From Ustulina deusta (taxonomy: Eukaryota > Ascomycota > Sordariomycetes > Xylariales > Xylariaceae): a stretch of 64,000 bases of DNA. The stretch covers positions 558,001 through 622,000 of the forward strand of contig JAJNNX010000010.1 in NCBI GenBank assembly GCA_023159155.1, written 5' to 3'. Below, one piece after another: positions 1 through 12,036 of this stretch (the stretch's first letter is position 1; every line of letters starts with the position of its first letter). The position numbers and the translations under genes were made by a program. Below the pieces are notes generated by a model that did not search any database, had not been told where the DNA came from, and saw only the letters and a list, made by a program, of their open reading frames with translations.

Positions 1-2
1 CC

Positions 3-56
3 ATGGTCTCAGTCCCAGCTGAGGCTCAGTTTGATGATGACGATGTGGTTATGTGA
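3..56 (+). CDS. Possible 3' end of an upstream gene (acidic C-terminus)
   Basis: The first bases read in frame as a short acidic tail (residues AEAQFDDDDVVM) followed by TGA at 54-56. A run of Asp just before a stop is common at the C-terminus of fungal proteins, and the next clear gene begins 600 bp away, so this may be the last exon of a plus-strand gene lying left of the window. Too little is present to name a family. The alternative is chance: 18 codons open at a window edge is weak evidence. Confidence 0.3.
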   Translation: MVSVPAEAQFDDDDVVM

Positions 57-653
57 GAAATGCAAGGGCTTAGGTAAGTACTGCCACTTTCAAAAACTAT
101 AAGCTGGTAGGTACTTAAGGTACTTCATTATAATATGTACCTAGGTAGGTAGGATGCCCTACTTCGTGCTAGGTAGACTAAGCTCAGGCCGTTATTAAGT
201 CGAGTTCCCAGGCCGTCGCCCGAGTCCAGGCCCGTAATTCGTGCAGTAACTCCACTAAGTCCGTGGGGAAACCACCTGGCAGGTACCTATTACATGTAGG
301 TACAGCCGCCAGAGCACTGCGCTGGACACTCACTACCTTAGGTAGGTACCTAGGGTAAACCATACCGCCATCATGACCTTACGCAGGAAATTCGAGGTTA
401 CGGAGTTCCAACATTCTATTAGAACCCAGGCAAGGACGTGTCCTCACGGCTATGTCTCAAGCAATAACAATCCGTCAAACCCTCAAATAAAAGCCAAGTC
501 AGCTCTCCAGATACCGGTCCAGCCACCCATAGATTTCTGCAACGTTCCTCAATCCAGAAGAGGGGCACACATTCCTAGATCCATCAATTCGGGCCCTGTT
601 AAGATAGTTACGACAGTAGTACACTTGGCACTGAGTATAAATATACGTAGGAT
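57..653. other. Intergenic; palindromic TAGGTACC-type motifs
   Basis: No convincing gene. Clusters of CCTAGGTAGG/TAGGTACCTA-like words lie at about 138-154, 279-303 and 335-355. They belong to the dispersed motif family described in the findings. A 94-codon open frame at 373-657 has no recognisable domain and is not called. Confidence 0.5.
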
Positions 654-1469
654 TTAATCTCTTTCCCGACTGCTTCGCCGGTAGCGTCGTGGATTCTTGT
701 CTCCCCTTCGGTCTCTTGACCTCGATCTATGACCTTCTCTAGGAGCCCGCCTGTACTCGGCGCCTTCTATACTACGGCTTCTATTTCGGTCCCTTCCGTG
801 CGATCTTTCGAACCTGCGTGTCTCTCTTTCGCTACTGTAATTTCTCTGCTTGTGATGGCCGCGCCTATCGTCTCTGTGGTCTGTTGGGCGAGGGCGATGT
901 GTCTCATATCTTCCTCCTGGTGACCTATCGCGACGCCTATCCCCGTCTCGCTCGTGATCGCGGTGACGCTGTCGTCTCCGGTCTGGATCTCGGCTTCGGC
1001 TTCGGCTGCGATGTCTGCGTCTGTGTCGCCCCTCCGAGTCTCCATGATGCTTCGGCGCCCTTGGACGGTTCTCGTCTAGTTTGGGGCCTTCGGCCTGAGG
1101 TGCAAGATCATTTTGTGGTGGAATTCGAGATCCGCCAACATCCACTGTATTCGCCCCAGTAGCATTTCGTGGGGCGACGGGAAGTCCTAGGGCGCGAGCC
1201 AATGCATCCTCTTCGGCTTCCTTGATCTGCTTCAGCTCCTCCTTCCGCTCGCGGGCAGCTTTCTCCTCTGGCGTCTCGTTAGAAGACGAGTCGGCCGCAT
1301 CCGCTTTCGCATACCATGTAAGATCCCGCCCCTTCTGCCAGCGCCCGACAGGGGCTTTCAAGCTGTGCCCAAGATAATTTTCACGGTGAGCAGAGGATGC
1401 GACATCTCCCCAATCAAAATTGACTCCGCCACGCGATCCTGTTTTGCGGATACTCGAGACGAGATCCAT
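654..1469 (-). CDS. MMTAG2-like N-terminal domain protein with RS-rich tail
   Basis: Single-exon 271-aa protein. Residues about 10-55 match the conserved start of the multiple myeloma tumor-associated protein 2 (MMtag) family: GGVNFDWGDV, then HRENYLGHSLKAPVGRWQKG and DLTWYAK. A charged helix (about 65-95) with the conserved EEDALARALGLPV segment follows. From about residue 145 the protein is Arg/Ser/Asp/His-rich with RSRS and RDRD stretches, as in nuclear RNA-processing proteins. The ATG at 1469 starts the conserved MDLVSSIRK segment, which supports this start. Human MMTAG2 has no settled enzymatic role; a nuclear RNA-binding or spliceosome-associated role is inferred from the RS tail. It is divergent from MED6, with 470 bp between start codons. 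Confidence 0.85.
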   Translation of the reverse strand: MDLVSSIRKTGSRGGVNFDWGDVASSAHRENYLGHSLKAPVGRWQKGRDLTWYAKADAADSSSNETPEEKAARERKEELKQIKEAEEDALARALGLPVAPRNATGANTVDVGGSRIPPQNDLAPQAEGPKLDENRPRAPKHHGDSEGRHRRRHRSRSRSRDPDRRRQRHRDHERDGDRRRDRSPGGRYETHRPRPTDHRDDRRGHHKQRNYSSERETRRFERSHGRDRNRSRSIEGAEYRRAPREGHRSRSRDRRGDKNPRRYRRSSRERD

Positions 1470-1939
1470 GATCGGTAAGGGTATGTTACGAATTAACCGC
1501 GTAGTATAAGTTGGTTTGAGCGCATTTAGGTTATTCGGCGTAGGGGATGCTTTGATTGAAGTTAAAGAGATGTTGTGGTCGTGGGACCATCACAGGATAG
1601 AATGAATGCAGACAGAGAGCAGAAGGCTGGGACTCTGCCTGGTGGCATTAGATACCTAAGGTAGTGCCCTGCTTACAATAGGCGTTTCCACAAGGGACCT
1701 CGTAGCGCATTGTACTGTAGGGTACCTACCTACCTAGGTACTTACTTACACTAAGGCACCTGCCCCGCCAAACCACAGCACATGGGTATCCCTGTCGATT
1801 GACGTTCGCGCTCCACTAAAACTTCAACTTCCTCCGAGACCTCGGCACTGAAACATATCGACATCTTCAACCTCATCACAGCTATCACGAACCTCGCGCC
1901 CGTTATCACTGCACCATTCTCGCCATCGCGGTAAAGATC
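1470..1939. promoter_or_regulatory. Divergent promoter region between MMTAG2-like gene and MED6
   Basis: 470 bp between two divergent start codons. It holds a dense CCTACCTACCTAGGTA-type motif at about 1717-1745. No clear TATA box was seen. It must contain both promoters. Confidence 0.45.
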
Positions 1940-2992
1940 ATGGCTGCTCAAAATGAGCCGCCTCTGGACGAGATCCAGTGGCGCCACCCGCAGTCAGTAC
2001 AGCAAATGCAAGGAATCCATAGCAATTCGGTGCTCTTCTACTTTGCTCAGTCGCCCTTCTTCGATCCAACCTCAAATAATGCCGTGTTGGCCAACCAGGC
2101 CATGTTCAATCCGGCCATGTTCCACCTAATACAGACTCGTGAGGCATTTGAAGGCCGACTCCGAGAGATGTCGGGTCTTGAATTCATTGTTGCCCAGGAA
2201 CCCGCCGAGACTGCGCCAGGGACTGGCACCGGTGTCTGGGTTATCCGCAAGCAGACTCGGCGGAAGCGTGATCCCGAGGATGAGATAATTGTGCACGCTG
2301 CCTACTACATTGTAGGAGAAAACATTTACATGGCCCCCACTCTCGCCCAAGTTCTGAGTTTTCGAATGGTATGTTCTGCTTCAGCCGACGGATCGCGACA
2401 ACCAGGACTAGGAAGACAAGGTGTGCTAATACCCTTCGGTCAGACAACTATCTCTTCCGCTCTAAATAAATGTTTCCCCGCGGCGGACGAAGCACGCGTC
2501 TGGTCACCCTCCCAAGGCCATGTATACAAGATGGCGCAAATCACCACCAACCCTCGTCCACGGAACGCAGCGGAATCTAAAGAAACAACCCCGAAGCCCG
2601 ACGGGAAGGCCGCCCCAAACAAAACCACAGGCGCGCCCGAGCCGAAGAGACCAGACCCTATCTTATCGACGTTTGATTTGGTTCGACACGCTGAGCATTC
2701 CATGCTGGTGCATATGCAGTCTGGGGGTGATTATGAAGACGAAAACCCCATCACGGGTAAACCAGGCGCTTTCAACCTAAGCAAGACGGGACGAACAGAC
2801 AAGCTACAAGTTCCGGGAATCACGGCATTAAATACATCGTTCAAGAGCACATCAATCCTAGACCTAGGCGGTAAAAAGACGAAAGACGGAAGCTCCAAGA
2901 CGGGCGACAAAACCCCAAAGACTCCTACTAGTGGCACATCCAAACTTAAGCGCAAAAAGAGCAAGACGGGTCAGACGCCAACCTCCTCGTAG
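1940..2992 (+). CDS. MED6: Mediator complex subunit 6
   Basis: Head-module subunit of the RNA polymerase II Mediator. The N-terminus carries the Med6 signature: EIQWRHPQSVQ (about 11-21), VLFYFAQSPFFDPTSNN (about 31-47), then MSGLEFIV and the conserved block ending APTLAQVLSFRM. An in-frame 75-nt intron is placed at 2369-2443 (GTATGT donor, GCTAAT branch, CAG acceptor). Without it, 25 unconserved residues interrupt the family block VLSFRM-TTISSALNKCF. Exons are 1940-2368 and 2444-2992, giving 325 aa. The C-terminal 130 residues are Lys/Thr/Pro-rich and look disordered, longer than in yeast as is usual in filamentous fungi. The ATG at 1940 lies just before the conserved domain. Confidence 0.93.
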   Translation: MAAQNEPPLDEIQWRHPQSVQQMQGIHSNSVLFYFAQSPFFDPTSNNAVLANQAMFNPAMFHLIQTREAFEGRLREMSGLEFIVAQEPAETAPGTGTGVWVIRKQTRRKRDPEDEIIVHAAYYIVGENIYMAPTLAQVLSFRMVCSASADGSRQPGLGRQGVLIPFGQTTISSALNKCFPAADEARVWSPSQGHVYKMAQITTNPRPRNAAESKETTPKPDGKAAPNKTTGAPEPKRPDPILSTFDLVRHAEHSMLVHMQSGGDYEDENPITGKPGAFNLSKTGRTDKLQVPGITALNTSFKSTSILDLGGKKTKDGSSKTGDKTPKTPTSGTSKLKRKKSKTGQTPTSS

Positions 2993-5900
2993 GGCGAGAG
3001 AGATGGCTTGGCCAAAAAGATATCTGTTAGCAGGTCTGGGTCTCCAAGGAGAAGGAAAAAATCAAAGCGAGCGGTGTTGGGCGACCAGGCGTCTTCCTAG
3101 TTGAAGTGAAGCGAGGATTACGATTATGCATTCTCAGAAGTGTACATGCAACATGCGGCGTTTGGGGGTTGGGGATTACGGGAGGGCAGCATTTGATACC
3201 CATGTTTCAAATATATGAACAATGTTTCTTGGAGACTTCTAAACGGCGTCGGTATTAACATGGCCGAGGTTCAAATCATAATATATGCAACACAAATACC
3301 ACAGCAGAAGAACGAACTATCTAGGTGGTCATCTTTCAATTTGTCATCTCCCGAACTTCATAGCGGGTCTTCTATAAGTGTTTCAGATCATGCAAATCTG
3401 TTCTATCACATACTCTCACCCAAGACAATCTAACCCCAGAACTCAATGCCAGTACCCTGACTGAAATCTGCCAAGTATAGATCCCAACCAAATTGATTCC
3501 GAGGTACGGTACAGGGACAGATCATGGAGACACCATATTTCTATGTACTATACGACGATGCTGTTAGACCATTTAGGTCTTCCATGCTCATCGATCTACA
3601 ACTACACCATATAGATATCCCCCCGGTCGCAGGGAACATAGGGAGAAAGCAAGGGGAAGATGCATAAATCGTACTCGGTGAAGGATCAGGCTCCTTCCCT
3701 TCTTCCGTGGGTGCGGTACAAGGAGAGGAATCCAGGATAACACAAGCCGCTCGGCCGAGCTTCGCACGTGGCCTGTAGCCTGACTGGATCTATCATTACA
3801 AAGTCGCGTCTGCTTTCACGGATATGCCTTGAATTGGTAAGGGAATCGATGAGGCGGCGCTAACCCCACGCGCAAACTACGGAAAAAAGCTGCGCCACGG
3901 AGCCCGATGACCAAATCCGGAACGACAAACCGGCCGCGTAGTCGGATAATTCCCCCACCATCTCGTATGCCATATACGAAATAAAAGGCGCGGGGAACGA
4001 AACCATGAGTCGACAAGCCACCCCGAGACTGATCAATCGGGCCGTACGAGACAAGCAGGATGAACGAGTGCACGAGCGAGGCTGTTTGTCATTCGTCTGT
4101 GCACCTACCAAGGACCCGAAGACATGTTATTTCCTACCGAGGCGGGGGATCTTGGCCGGTATCCTGCGTTCCAGCTCTCCTCGACAGCCGGGTGGGATCG
4201 TCCTTGAAACCTCTTGTGCTTCCTCATGGCCCGCATGCCTAAGTACTTACTCACCAGACGCTTGGGGAACGTTCCCGGCTCGTTATGCCCAGAAACACGG
4301 CCACGCATACTTAGCTAAGACTTTGTTTTACGGAACATACATAGTGTATTTAGTCATGCCGTACAAGGAGGTACTAAGCCAGGTGGAAAGGATACCCAAA
4401 GTCGCTAAATGTCCGATCAGCTCACGTCGCGCAACTCGGGAGGCATTCGTTTCTGTGTCCTATTGTCTGGATCTCCCTACCAACAGATTGTCCTGACAAT
4501 ACATATTGAGACAACACGGCGCAATTCCGTCAATGATGCTCCCAGCAGGACGCCCCAGAGGGGGAAAAACAAGCGAGTGGGTACCGGAGGCAGGCGACAA
4601 CCATGATGCAACGGTAGAATAGGAAATCAGGTAGTGTAGGACTGGCAAGACGAGGCAGAGCAAGGCGGACACGACCACACACGTGCCGAGGGCACGACAG
4701 TCCTTGATATATGCACTGCACTCGTTCATCCTTCGGTATGTAGGGTGTTGGGGAGGGGGCGAAAGCACCTACCTAATGATAATGATAGGTGTAGGAGGGG
4801 CCCACGACAATTCTCAGTCCTCGCAATCATTCTTCTCCCGAGCCGAATACCACAAGTGCCTGCCTGCCTAGCTACCCCTCCCAACGCAGACTCGGTGGCT
4901 GGCCTATCATTCCAGCTTCACCATCACGAGCCAGCTCATGCCCAGGTATGGCAGGTTACACTGCGACGTAACGTGACAACTGCAGCAGAAAAGCATGCAA
5001 CAAGTCCAGGGCCGTCGCCAAAGATCGGAAAAGAATGCTGGCTTGCCGTAGCGAGGAGGCTGCAGCATGGGCGGCGATGGTACTAGTAAATTACGAGTGA
5101 ATCGGAACGGTGAGCATGACCTGGTCTCCTGGCAGATAGCCTATTACCTATGCCGGGGTCTAGAAGCCGGACGGCGGTGAACGTTTTTGTCCATGTTGGC
5201 TCTCGCTACCCTATTGCAGTGAAGACCGGGATGGCTTATGTAATATCCAGAGACATTCAGCACCCTTCCACCCTCAAGCACCCAGGTAGGCAATATAGGC
5301 GTGTCCCGTTCGAATCCCCGGCTACCTATATGATCCAACCTGCTATACCAACCGCTGTACAAGCAGACTGAGTACCTCGGCTCGGTAGTGTAGGTACTAC
5401 TGAGTACATTATTACCTCGCAGAGTTCATGGGTACGGACGCCACGTTCGACACAGAAGGGTGCCAGAGGGCAAGCAACACGATATGATTTGAGATGGGAG
5501 GAGAAAATGGTATGACTATGACGGTTGTGCGCGCCCACTCCCCTCGTATGGCGGCAACTGCTCTCCTTTTCCTCTTCGCCTTCGGCACCGTCCTGGCGGC
5601 GCTGCCTGTTGTGCACGCAGAGAGTCACGCCGGGGGAGATAACGACTAGGTACTCCGGGTACGTCAACACGTGTTGATTAAAAAAATCCTGACGTGTTTT
5701 GGACCATGCAGCTGGTAGTTAGTTAGAGATGCCTATACTTGGTGGTACCCGAAATCCACAACATCCACATCCACCACCACCACAGCGCCCACCACTCCCT
5801 GCACTACGCTAGCTTAGCTGCTCGACACTCTCCCACGTCGCACGCAGCACACACACATGGGATTCCACAGCATACCCCCCCTCCCCCAAGCTCCCTTGGG

Positions 5901-6300
5901 TGGTGTACATATGTAGGTCCTTACCACGCCTTCGGTAAGGCGCCCGCCTGCCATCTATACTACGACCTACACCCACTACAAGGTAGGAAATCAGACCAAC
6001 TGCTGGGGCCAGAGCCAGGCTTGCTCCTCTTTCGAAATGAGCTTCGCCATAATATCGGAGAGCTGAACCCAAACCTAGCTACCTGCGGTACATACCGAAA
6101 TGAAACTGGCCCCCAACAGTAAACCGAATAAGAATAACAATGACAATAACAACAGTAATATACCCTCCCACTTTTCCCCGCCAGCACGTGTCCCGGTGGA
6201 CATGTGTCCAGGACAAGGCAAAATGACGGCGTGGGGGCCGAATTGCGTTTTCTCGAGCCGAAACTGGGGATATGAGACATTACACCACAGATGTATGGCT
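2993..6300. other. Gene-poor intergenic region, left part
   Basis: No ORF here shows a recognisable domain or fungal splice structure. Open frames at 4005-4496 and 5739-6122 have biased, low-complexity translations and no family match. The sequence holds scattered TACCTA/TAGGTA words. Confidence 0.45.
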
Positions 6301-6493
6301 AGCTAGATAGATAGGTGCACACCTTGCGCCTCGTAGAATCGAACCAGAATGCCTCGTTAGAGAGCCGATAGGATTCAAGCTGAGCTCTGGTGTAACTGTG
6401 TTACAGCCTCTTGGGCAAGCCACCGATTCAAAGGGCCAGTCAAAAGGTAGAGCGATGATGAGAACTACTTGTAAGTTGAAAAAAAAGGGGGCA

Positions 6494-6513
6494 GGGGGGG
6501 GGGGGGGGGGGGG
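6494..6513 (+). repeat. Poly-G run, 20 bases
   Basis: Uninterrupted run of about 20 G. Homopolymers of this length are prone to assembly and sequencing length errors. Confidence 0.9.
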
Positions 6514-7302
6514 CTCTTAATGGAATTATTAAGTGCGTTATAATATGATGATATATCGACTAAGGCAAGAACCGAAACATGACATCGAGTTCGACAGCTA
6601 CCAACCCATGGGGATAACAACGACGCTGGAGCTATATCACATGCAAGGACCTCCTAAAAAAAACCAAGTGTCTTAAGTTACACAGAACAGCCTCAGCTCA
6701 AACCTCAGCTATGTTACATGGCAGTGAAACACACCGAAGATCGTTCAAGCAACGCCAATGAAATAAAATAGGAGTTAAAAAAAATTTTTTTTTCCTTTTT
6801 AAAAAAAAAGATTTAATAATAACCAACCGAGAAATCCCGTCCTCGGTACAAATTCAAAGGACCCCTTCAGCCTCAACCGTATCCCGACGTCACATCGCAT
6901 ATACGCCGCTTCCGCAACGCCTGGGGGACACAAAATCGTTGTTGTCTCGGAGGTATATACCCCCAAAGGTGTGTCTTTTCCGCCGGCCACGTGGCCGACA
7001 CAGGAGGGAGATTCCGACCGGCGGGCTATCTACGCTACGCTACGTATTGCATGGTTCGAGTTTTCCCCATTTCCCGTGTGTGTGACGGTAACGAGCAAAG
7101 ATAGATAGCTAGACAAGGGGAGCATGGCGTGCGTGGGTGTTGTAAGAAGAAAGGACGAAAGAAAGGAAGAAAGGGAAAAGAACAAGAGTCGCCTGATCTG
7201 GAAAGCCGTCGTGTAACCGGGAAATAGATGAATTTCCCAAGGCGTTGGAGAAGATCCCCCCCCTTTCCTGCCCCCCCCTCCCGTCACGGCGTACATAGAT
7301 AA

Positions 7303-7333
<31 letters not shown>
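7303..7333 (+). repeat. (ATAG)n microsatellite
   Basis: About 7.5 copies of ATAG/GATA in an AT-rich intergenic stretch. Confidence 0.9.
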
Positions 7334-8848
7334 TGGATCGATTACGTTGTACTGTTTCGGGCTGAGGTGTAGGAGCCACAAACAAACAAATAACAAATAT
7401 AAAAAATATAAGAACCTTTGGGGCAATGACATGTCTCGTTTCAACGTGGCTCCTCTCTTCGGTCTGGGAAGGACGAGGACTCTGAGACAGATACAAACAC
7501 GCATGCACACACAAAAAAAAGCCTTGTGTTATCTTGAAGTAAAAGGTTAGAATGATAGTTACCATGCTGATTCTATATTTATATGGTAATAGGTAGATAG
7601 CATAGACAAGAATAGAATATGCATGTAAATATTGATGAATTAAGCCTCTCCTAGCTTAGTGAACCAGGATTTTCGAGTTCAAGCAATCATAGCGTTACTG
7701 ACTTGGATTTTTGTTATCTCTAGATATTGGTTAGGTATCATTATATCTCCGCGTGTCGAATAGATATCTCTTCTCCACAGTTGTTGAATATAACTCATAA
7801 CCCACCGGTTAGGATAGCCGTTGCTACGCTAGATTCCCACTACTTCTCAACTAGATGAATCCTAAAGTACACCTTCTCCATATGAAAACGGCTTTTCTCC
7901 GGAATTTGGCAGAGTTGGAGACACGGTGAGTATCAGGAGGGGTTGGGAACTTTGTGATGACTCCACAGAGAATGCTACCTACTCAAGGGAGTTTGAGCAA
8001 GGGTTGTTGAGTCGTTATTTCAAGCATCCTTCGAGATCCCAGCCAGGAATTTTCATGCGAAATCCATGGTAGCGAAGCCCAATAGACTAGGGGACCTACC
8101 TAATCGATAATCACGCATGTCGTGATATTGCCCTCGCCTATTGCACCGTATGCAAAGTTGAGAGCAAGTCGTGCAGCATCGGTCATTCCCGCTGGGCTAG
8201 TGAACTGGTAGGAGATTGATGAGAAAAATAAATTTGTAAGATAATCTGTGTAAACGTACGAGTTAGACATGACGATCAGCGTGGAGGAAGGAAACGAACC
8301 AAATCGAGCTTCCAAGAGGAAACTTATTGGAATAGAAGAGAAAACAGCGTCGTGATATTACAAAGCTTGAAATTGAGGTTGCTAACACACCGATCGTTTC
8401 GTAGTGTCAAGTTGTTAACGATTCACACGTTGTTGATCGATCCTTGCGATTTCAAATTGAGAGACGGCATTGAAAGCTAGAAAGCTGCTCTCTATAATAC
8501 TGTAACGAATTGGAGACGCCGAAAAACTAGTCAGTATACTAATCTGTATCTGCGAGGCTGCTTACGTTCGCGAGCACTAGATATAGACTTAACGAAAGAA
8601 GCTTTCGTCACGAACGCCCGCCTTTTTGTCGGCAGGCTGGTTGCAGGGTCCGACTTCTCACCTCAGAGTTGGTAATCAGGGTCGCATTCTTAAATTTTTA
8701 AGTTCCCCCACGCCGGGCCAGGGTAGAGCAGGTTATACACGGTAGACAGAACTAACGACCGAAACACTGGGGGTTGGTTACGTTGAAATGACGGTCCCAA
8801 CTTTTTGATGTAGGTAGTGTAAGCTTGAAAATGCCCAGCTAATTGTAG

Positions 8849-8866
8849 ACACACACACACACACAC
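8849..8866 (+). repeat. (CA)9 microsatellite
   Basis: Nine AC/CA dinucleotides in intergenic DNA, followed by a degenerate CACA tail. Confidence 0.9.
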
Positions 8867-11760
8867 CAGACACACTAGAGCCTTGGACCGTATAGTTAGT
8901 TGCAGTCATAAGGCCGACGGGCGGTGCCGGTGCCACACTAGCAGACCGGCAAGCCATTGGCTCTAAATTCTGCGGTACGAGCCGGGGAATACAAAATTAC
9001 AAAAATAGTGCAGGCCGTTTTGACGTTTTAACGGTCTTAGATACTTAGCCAAGGCGGCCAAGTAGCGCTTACGGACCCCATTTTGATGATGAACATGGTC
9101 CTGGACATGGAAACCGCAGGAGTCGGGTGGGGAGGTTGATCGACAGCTCGTGGCAGCCCTGCACCGATGAAGCGTCGAGGTGCCAGAATCACAATGGCAT
9201 TGGTCGTGGCAGGGTGGCTGCGCATCGGCGGTACTGCAGTGCGACCGCTGCCGAGTACCTTCGCCTGCAAGATCTCAAGCATCTGCGACGTGATGTTCCT
9301 GGGCTGCAGGACGTGCTCAGTCGCAGCCAGACAGTGACACCGCGTTGACAGCTGATGACTCGAAACATGATGTCTTGCTATGACCGGCAATGGCATCATC
9401 GCCTTCCATGCAGAGCACACTCATCACCTGAACAGCGGCAGTTATGCAGATGTTTTCTAGCCTGGCCGTGTGGCTTCTGCACCGCGCCCGCAAACTCGGA
9501 ATCTGCATACCCACCGCGTCGGATTTAGCGGGATTGGTGGTGGAATCCAACGCACTATTTCGCTTGCTGCGTGGGTGACTCATTGCCCAAATGACGAAGG
9601 GGGATCGGGGCCGCGCCATCGAGGTGGATGGCGACTGGAGACCGGGTTGGTCCCGGTGTGCTGGTCGATTCGCACTCGCACGCATGATTACAATTCACTC
9701 ACTCTGGAGACCTCAGTCCTGGCTCTGGCTTGGACTGAAGGGCTTGGGCGGAGCTTGGTATGGGGGTTTGAAACAAGTCGATCAAATTGCACCGTGGTCA
9801 GAGACGTGCGAATGGCGGCAGTGATTCGCACAGATAAAATAGTAACCGGCCCGTTAAGATGGTTGGTGCCTTGGAGATGCGGATCCTTGGCCTTGGTACA
9901 CAAGATGCACACGACCGGGTGGGAGAGACAGGCTATTTCGAGTGTCGGATCGGTACCTCAGTGCTGTACACACATACACATACATACATGGACACATACA
10001 TGCGTGTATACATACCTAACACAATGCGGCGTCGACGACAGTGGGAGGTTTTCGTTTTCGTGCCTATGCGAGTCCGAGTCGAGGTCAAGCAAGCCCATTC
10101 TCCCTTCTAGGGTTGTGAAACGTAACCGACCCGTCGAAGCGGTACATTCTGAAGAGATGCATAGTGTATGTATAATGGGTTACATCGGCGAACACAGGGT
10201 ATCGGACGTTTTGTGCATCGAGTATACATCCAAGCTATGTACCTACCGACGTAGGTACCTACATGTAGTCGGAGGGTATCTCGTAAAACGGTAACCCGAC
10301 TGGGGACTGTGGTGTTAGTGTACACCAGGTACTGGTATTCCAATCACTGCCAAGAGGGATCGAAGAGATGCGTCAGCTTGGGGAACAAGATTGGACGAAT
10401 GAAAAGTCCGGGGTGGAGTTGTTTTATTACTATTTCCTACGAGGTAGACTACCGTGTAGACCACTACCGTATTTATTTCTGATTGACCTAAATCCGAGCG
10501 AGTCTACCGAGTCATCGGCGAAGTCAAATAAGGGTGGGTCATGCTACGTAGTACAGTTACTGTACACTCTTGTAATGTTGTTGTCGGGGTCCTTGTATGC
10601 GCTACAGCACTTCTCAGGTCGTCGGGAATTTGGTGGATGCTTCTGTCGACCTATGTTCAGTACCTAAGGCAGTAAGTCTTGAAGATGGATCTGCATAAGT
10701 AGTTACAGCGAGGCGGTAGCCGATGGCAACCTTTGTTTCTTACGTTGACATGGCCAGTATCATACTTTCTCACGATGAGTAATTGTCTCGGTCAGTCATC
10801 GTGGCCAGAGGGCAGTGCAGTATGGACGATTGCGGTTAGTTGGTATCCTAGACCCACCCTTGCACCACCTCAACGTGTATGTAGGTACCTAATGCAGTGT
10901 GTCGAGAATAGGTCTGGAGAGTATCGCAGGCCAGTGATGACGGTCGGCAGTATACACTAGCAGGTCACTAAAGTAAGGTACAGTGATTCAGCGCGCAGTA
11001 TGTCTTTCGCTAAGCCCTACTAATATGGAGCACTACACGTGAGGGTGCAGTGTGTCGCCTCTTGTGGCCCCCCAAAATAGGACTGACTACTACCTATGCT
11101 CCAGTGCTCCACGCTGTCAAGAGGCACAATTGGCACGGAATGAGCATACCGGAACCCTGCACTCGAAGTTCTCTGCGTCTTCCATAATGATTCCATGCAT
11201 CTCGGTGGTAAACTTGCTGCAGATTCTGTTCGAAAACCGACAGGGGTCATGTAGATACTTGCACGCCCTTCCATTTGTTCTTCTCCCACGCCTCCAATAC
11301 CTAGTGCAGTCTAATCTCGTCGACAGACACTATATCTGTTTGCGGCACTACCGTATCGTCTCTTGCTTATTACCAAATTTGGATTGAAGCTAAACCCCCC
11401 CCATGACGAACACGACGTATGCTTAGTTTGGAAATTTCGCTGACGGCCTTGTTGCCTCACCCGTGCAGTGCCCACAGCACACATACCTTGGTGTCCTCGG
11501 ATACACCCTAGCACTCTTCGGCAAGATGCCGTGGGCGCCTGAGCGTCTGGGTTGCGATCCTACTCGGTTCTACTAGGTTGACTGAAGTCGTCGAGGCTGA
11601 TGGCTGGTGGTATCCACAGCACTTGGCGCAACCGCAGCAAGATGTCATCGTTCTTCGCTCAGGGGCCTAGCCTCCCGTTGCCGACCCATCCCTCTGGACA
11701 GCGTACGGGACTCAGGGACATGGATCTTGATTCGATGTAGCAGAGCTTATGACGACCAGA

Positions 11761-11830
11761 TATATAAGTCCGGGAGGCATCCGGACCTTGAGAGCCGTTA
11801 TCATCACCATCAACAACAACAACTACTACT

Positions 11831-11870
<40 letters not shown>

Positions 11871-12036
11871 CACTACAACAACAAGACAACCAACCACACT
11901 ACAAATCACTTCAACTTCCTCATCTCTTCACTACCAACATCTTATTTGCGCTCGTCGAGAATATACACTTACCACCAATCCTTTTACAATACAATCCTAC
12001 ATATACCAACGATCTACCACATCTTAAACAATCGCA
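11761..12036 (+). promoter_or_regulatory. TATA box and CAA/CTA-rich 5' leader of the 54-aa repeat peptide gene
   Basis: TATATAA at 11761-11767 is followed by a pyrimidine- and CAAC-rich tract, an (ACT)n/(ACC)n array (about 11820-11876) and a leader rich in CTACC/CATC/ACAA up to the ATG at 12037. CAA- and CT-rich leaders behind a TATA box are typical of highly transcribed filamentous-fungal genes. The transcription start cannot be fixed by eye. Confidence 0.5.
11820..11876 (+). repeat. (ACT)n / (ACC)n trinucleotide array
   Basis: About twelve ACT/CTA units followed by several ACC units. It lies inside the likely 5' leader of the 54-aa ORF. Confidence 0.9.

Larger units (their letters stand above)
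6301..11600. other. Gene-poor intergenic region with simple repeats
   Basis: 5.3 kb without a supportable gene. It contains a G20 run (6494-6513), an A/T homopolymer palindrome near 6777-6810, an (ATAG)n array (about 7303-7333) and a (CA)9 array (8849-8866). A GTACCTAC-cgac-GTAGGTAC inverted repeat lies at 10239-10258. The longest frame (9470-10294, 274 codons) starts with GTG and has no domain or compositional sign of coding. Stretches around 7.5-8.6 kb are visibly more AT-rich than the housekeeping genes. Confidence 0.45.

Noticed and set aside
5290..5330. B-box-like GTTCGAATCC
   Set aside because: No stem pairing and no A box at the right distance.
6315..6400. Minus-strand tRNA-like word (GAATCGAACC with an AGCTCAG-like A box)
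   Set aside because: The T-stem and D-stem do not pair and no matching acceptor stem exists; at most a decayed tRNA remnant.
9470..10294. Open frame of 274 codons
   Set aside because: GTG start, low-complexity translation with CA-repeat-derived residues, no domain, no splice structure.
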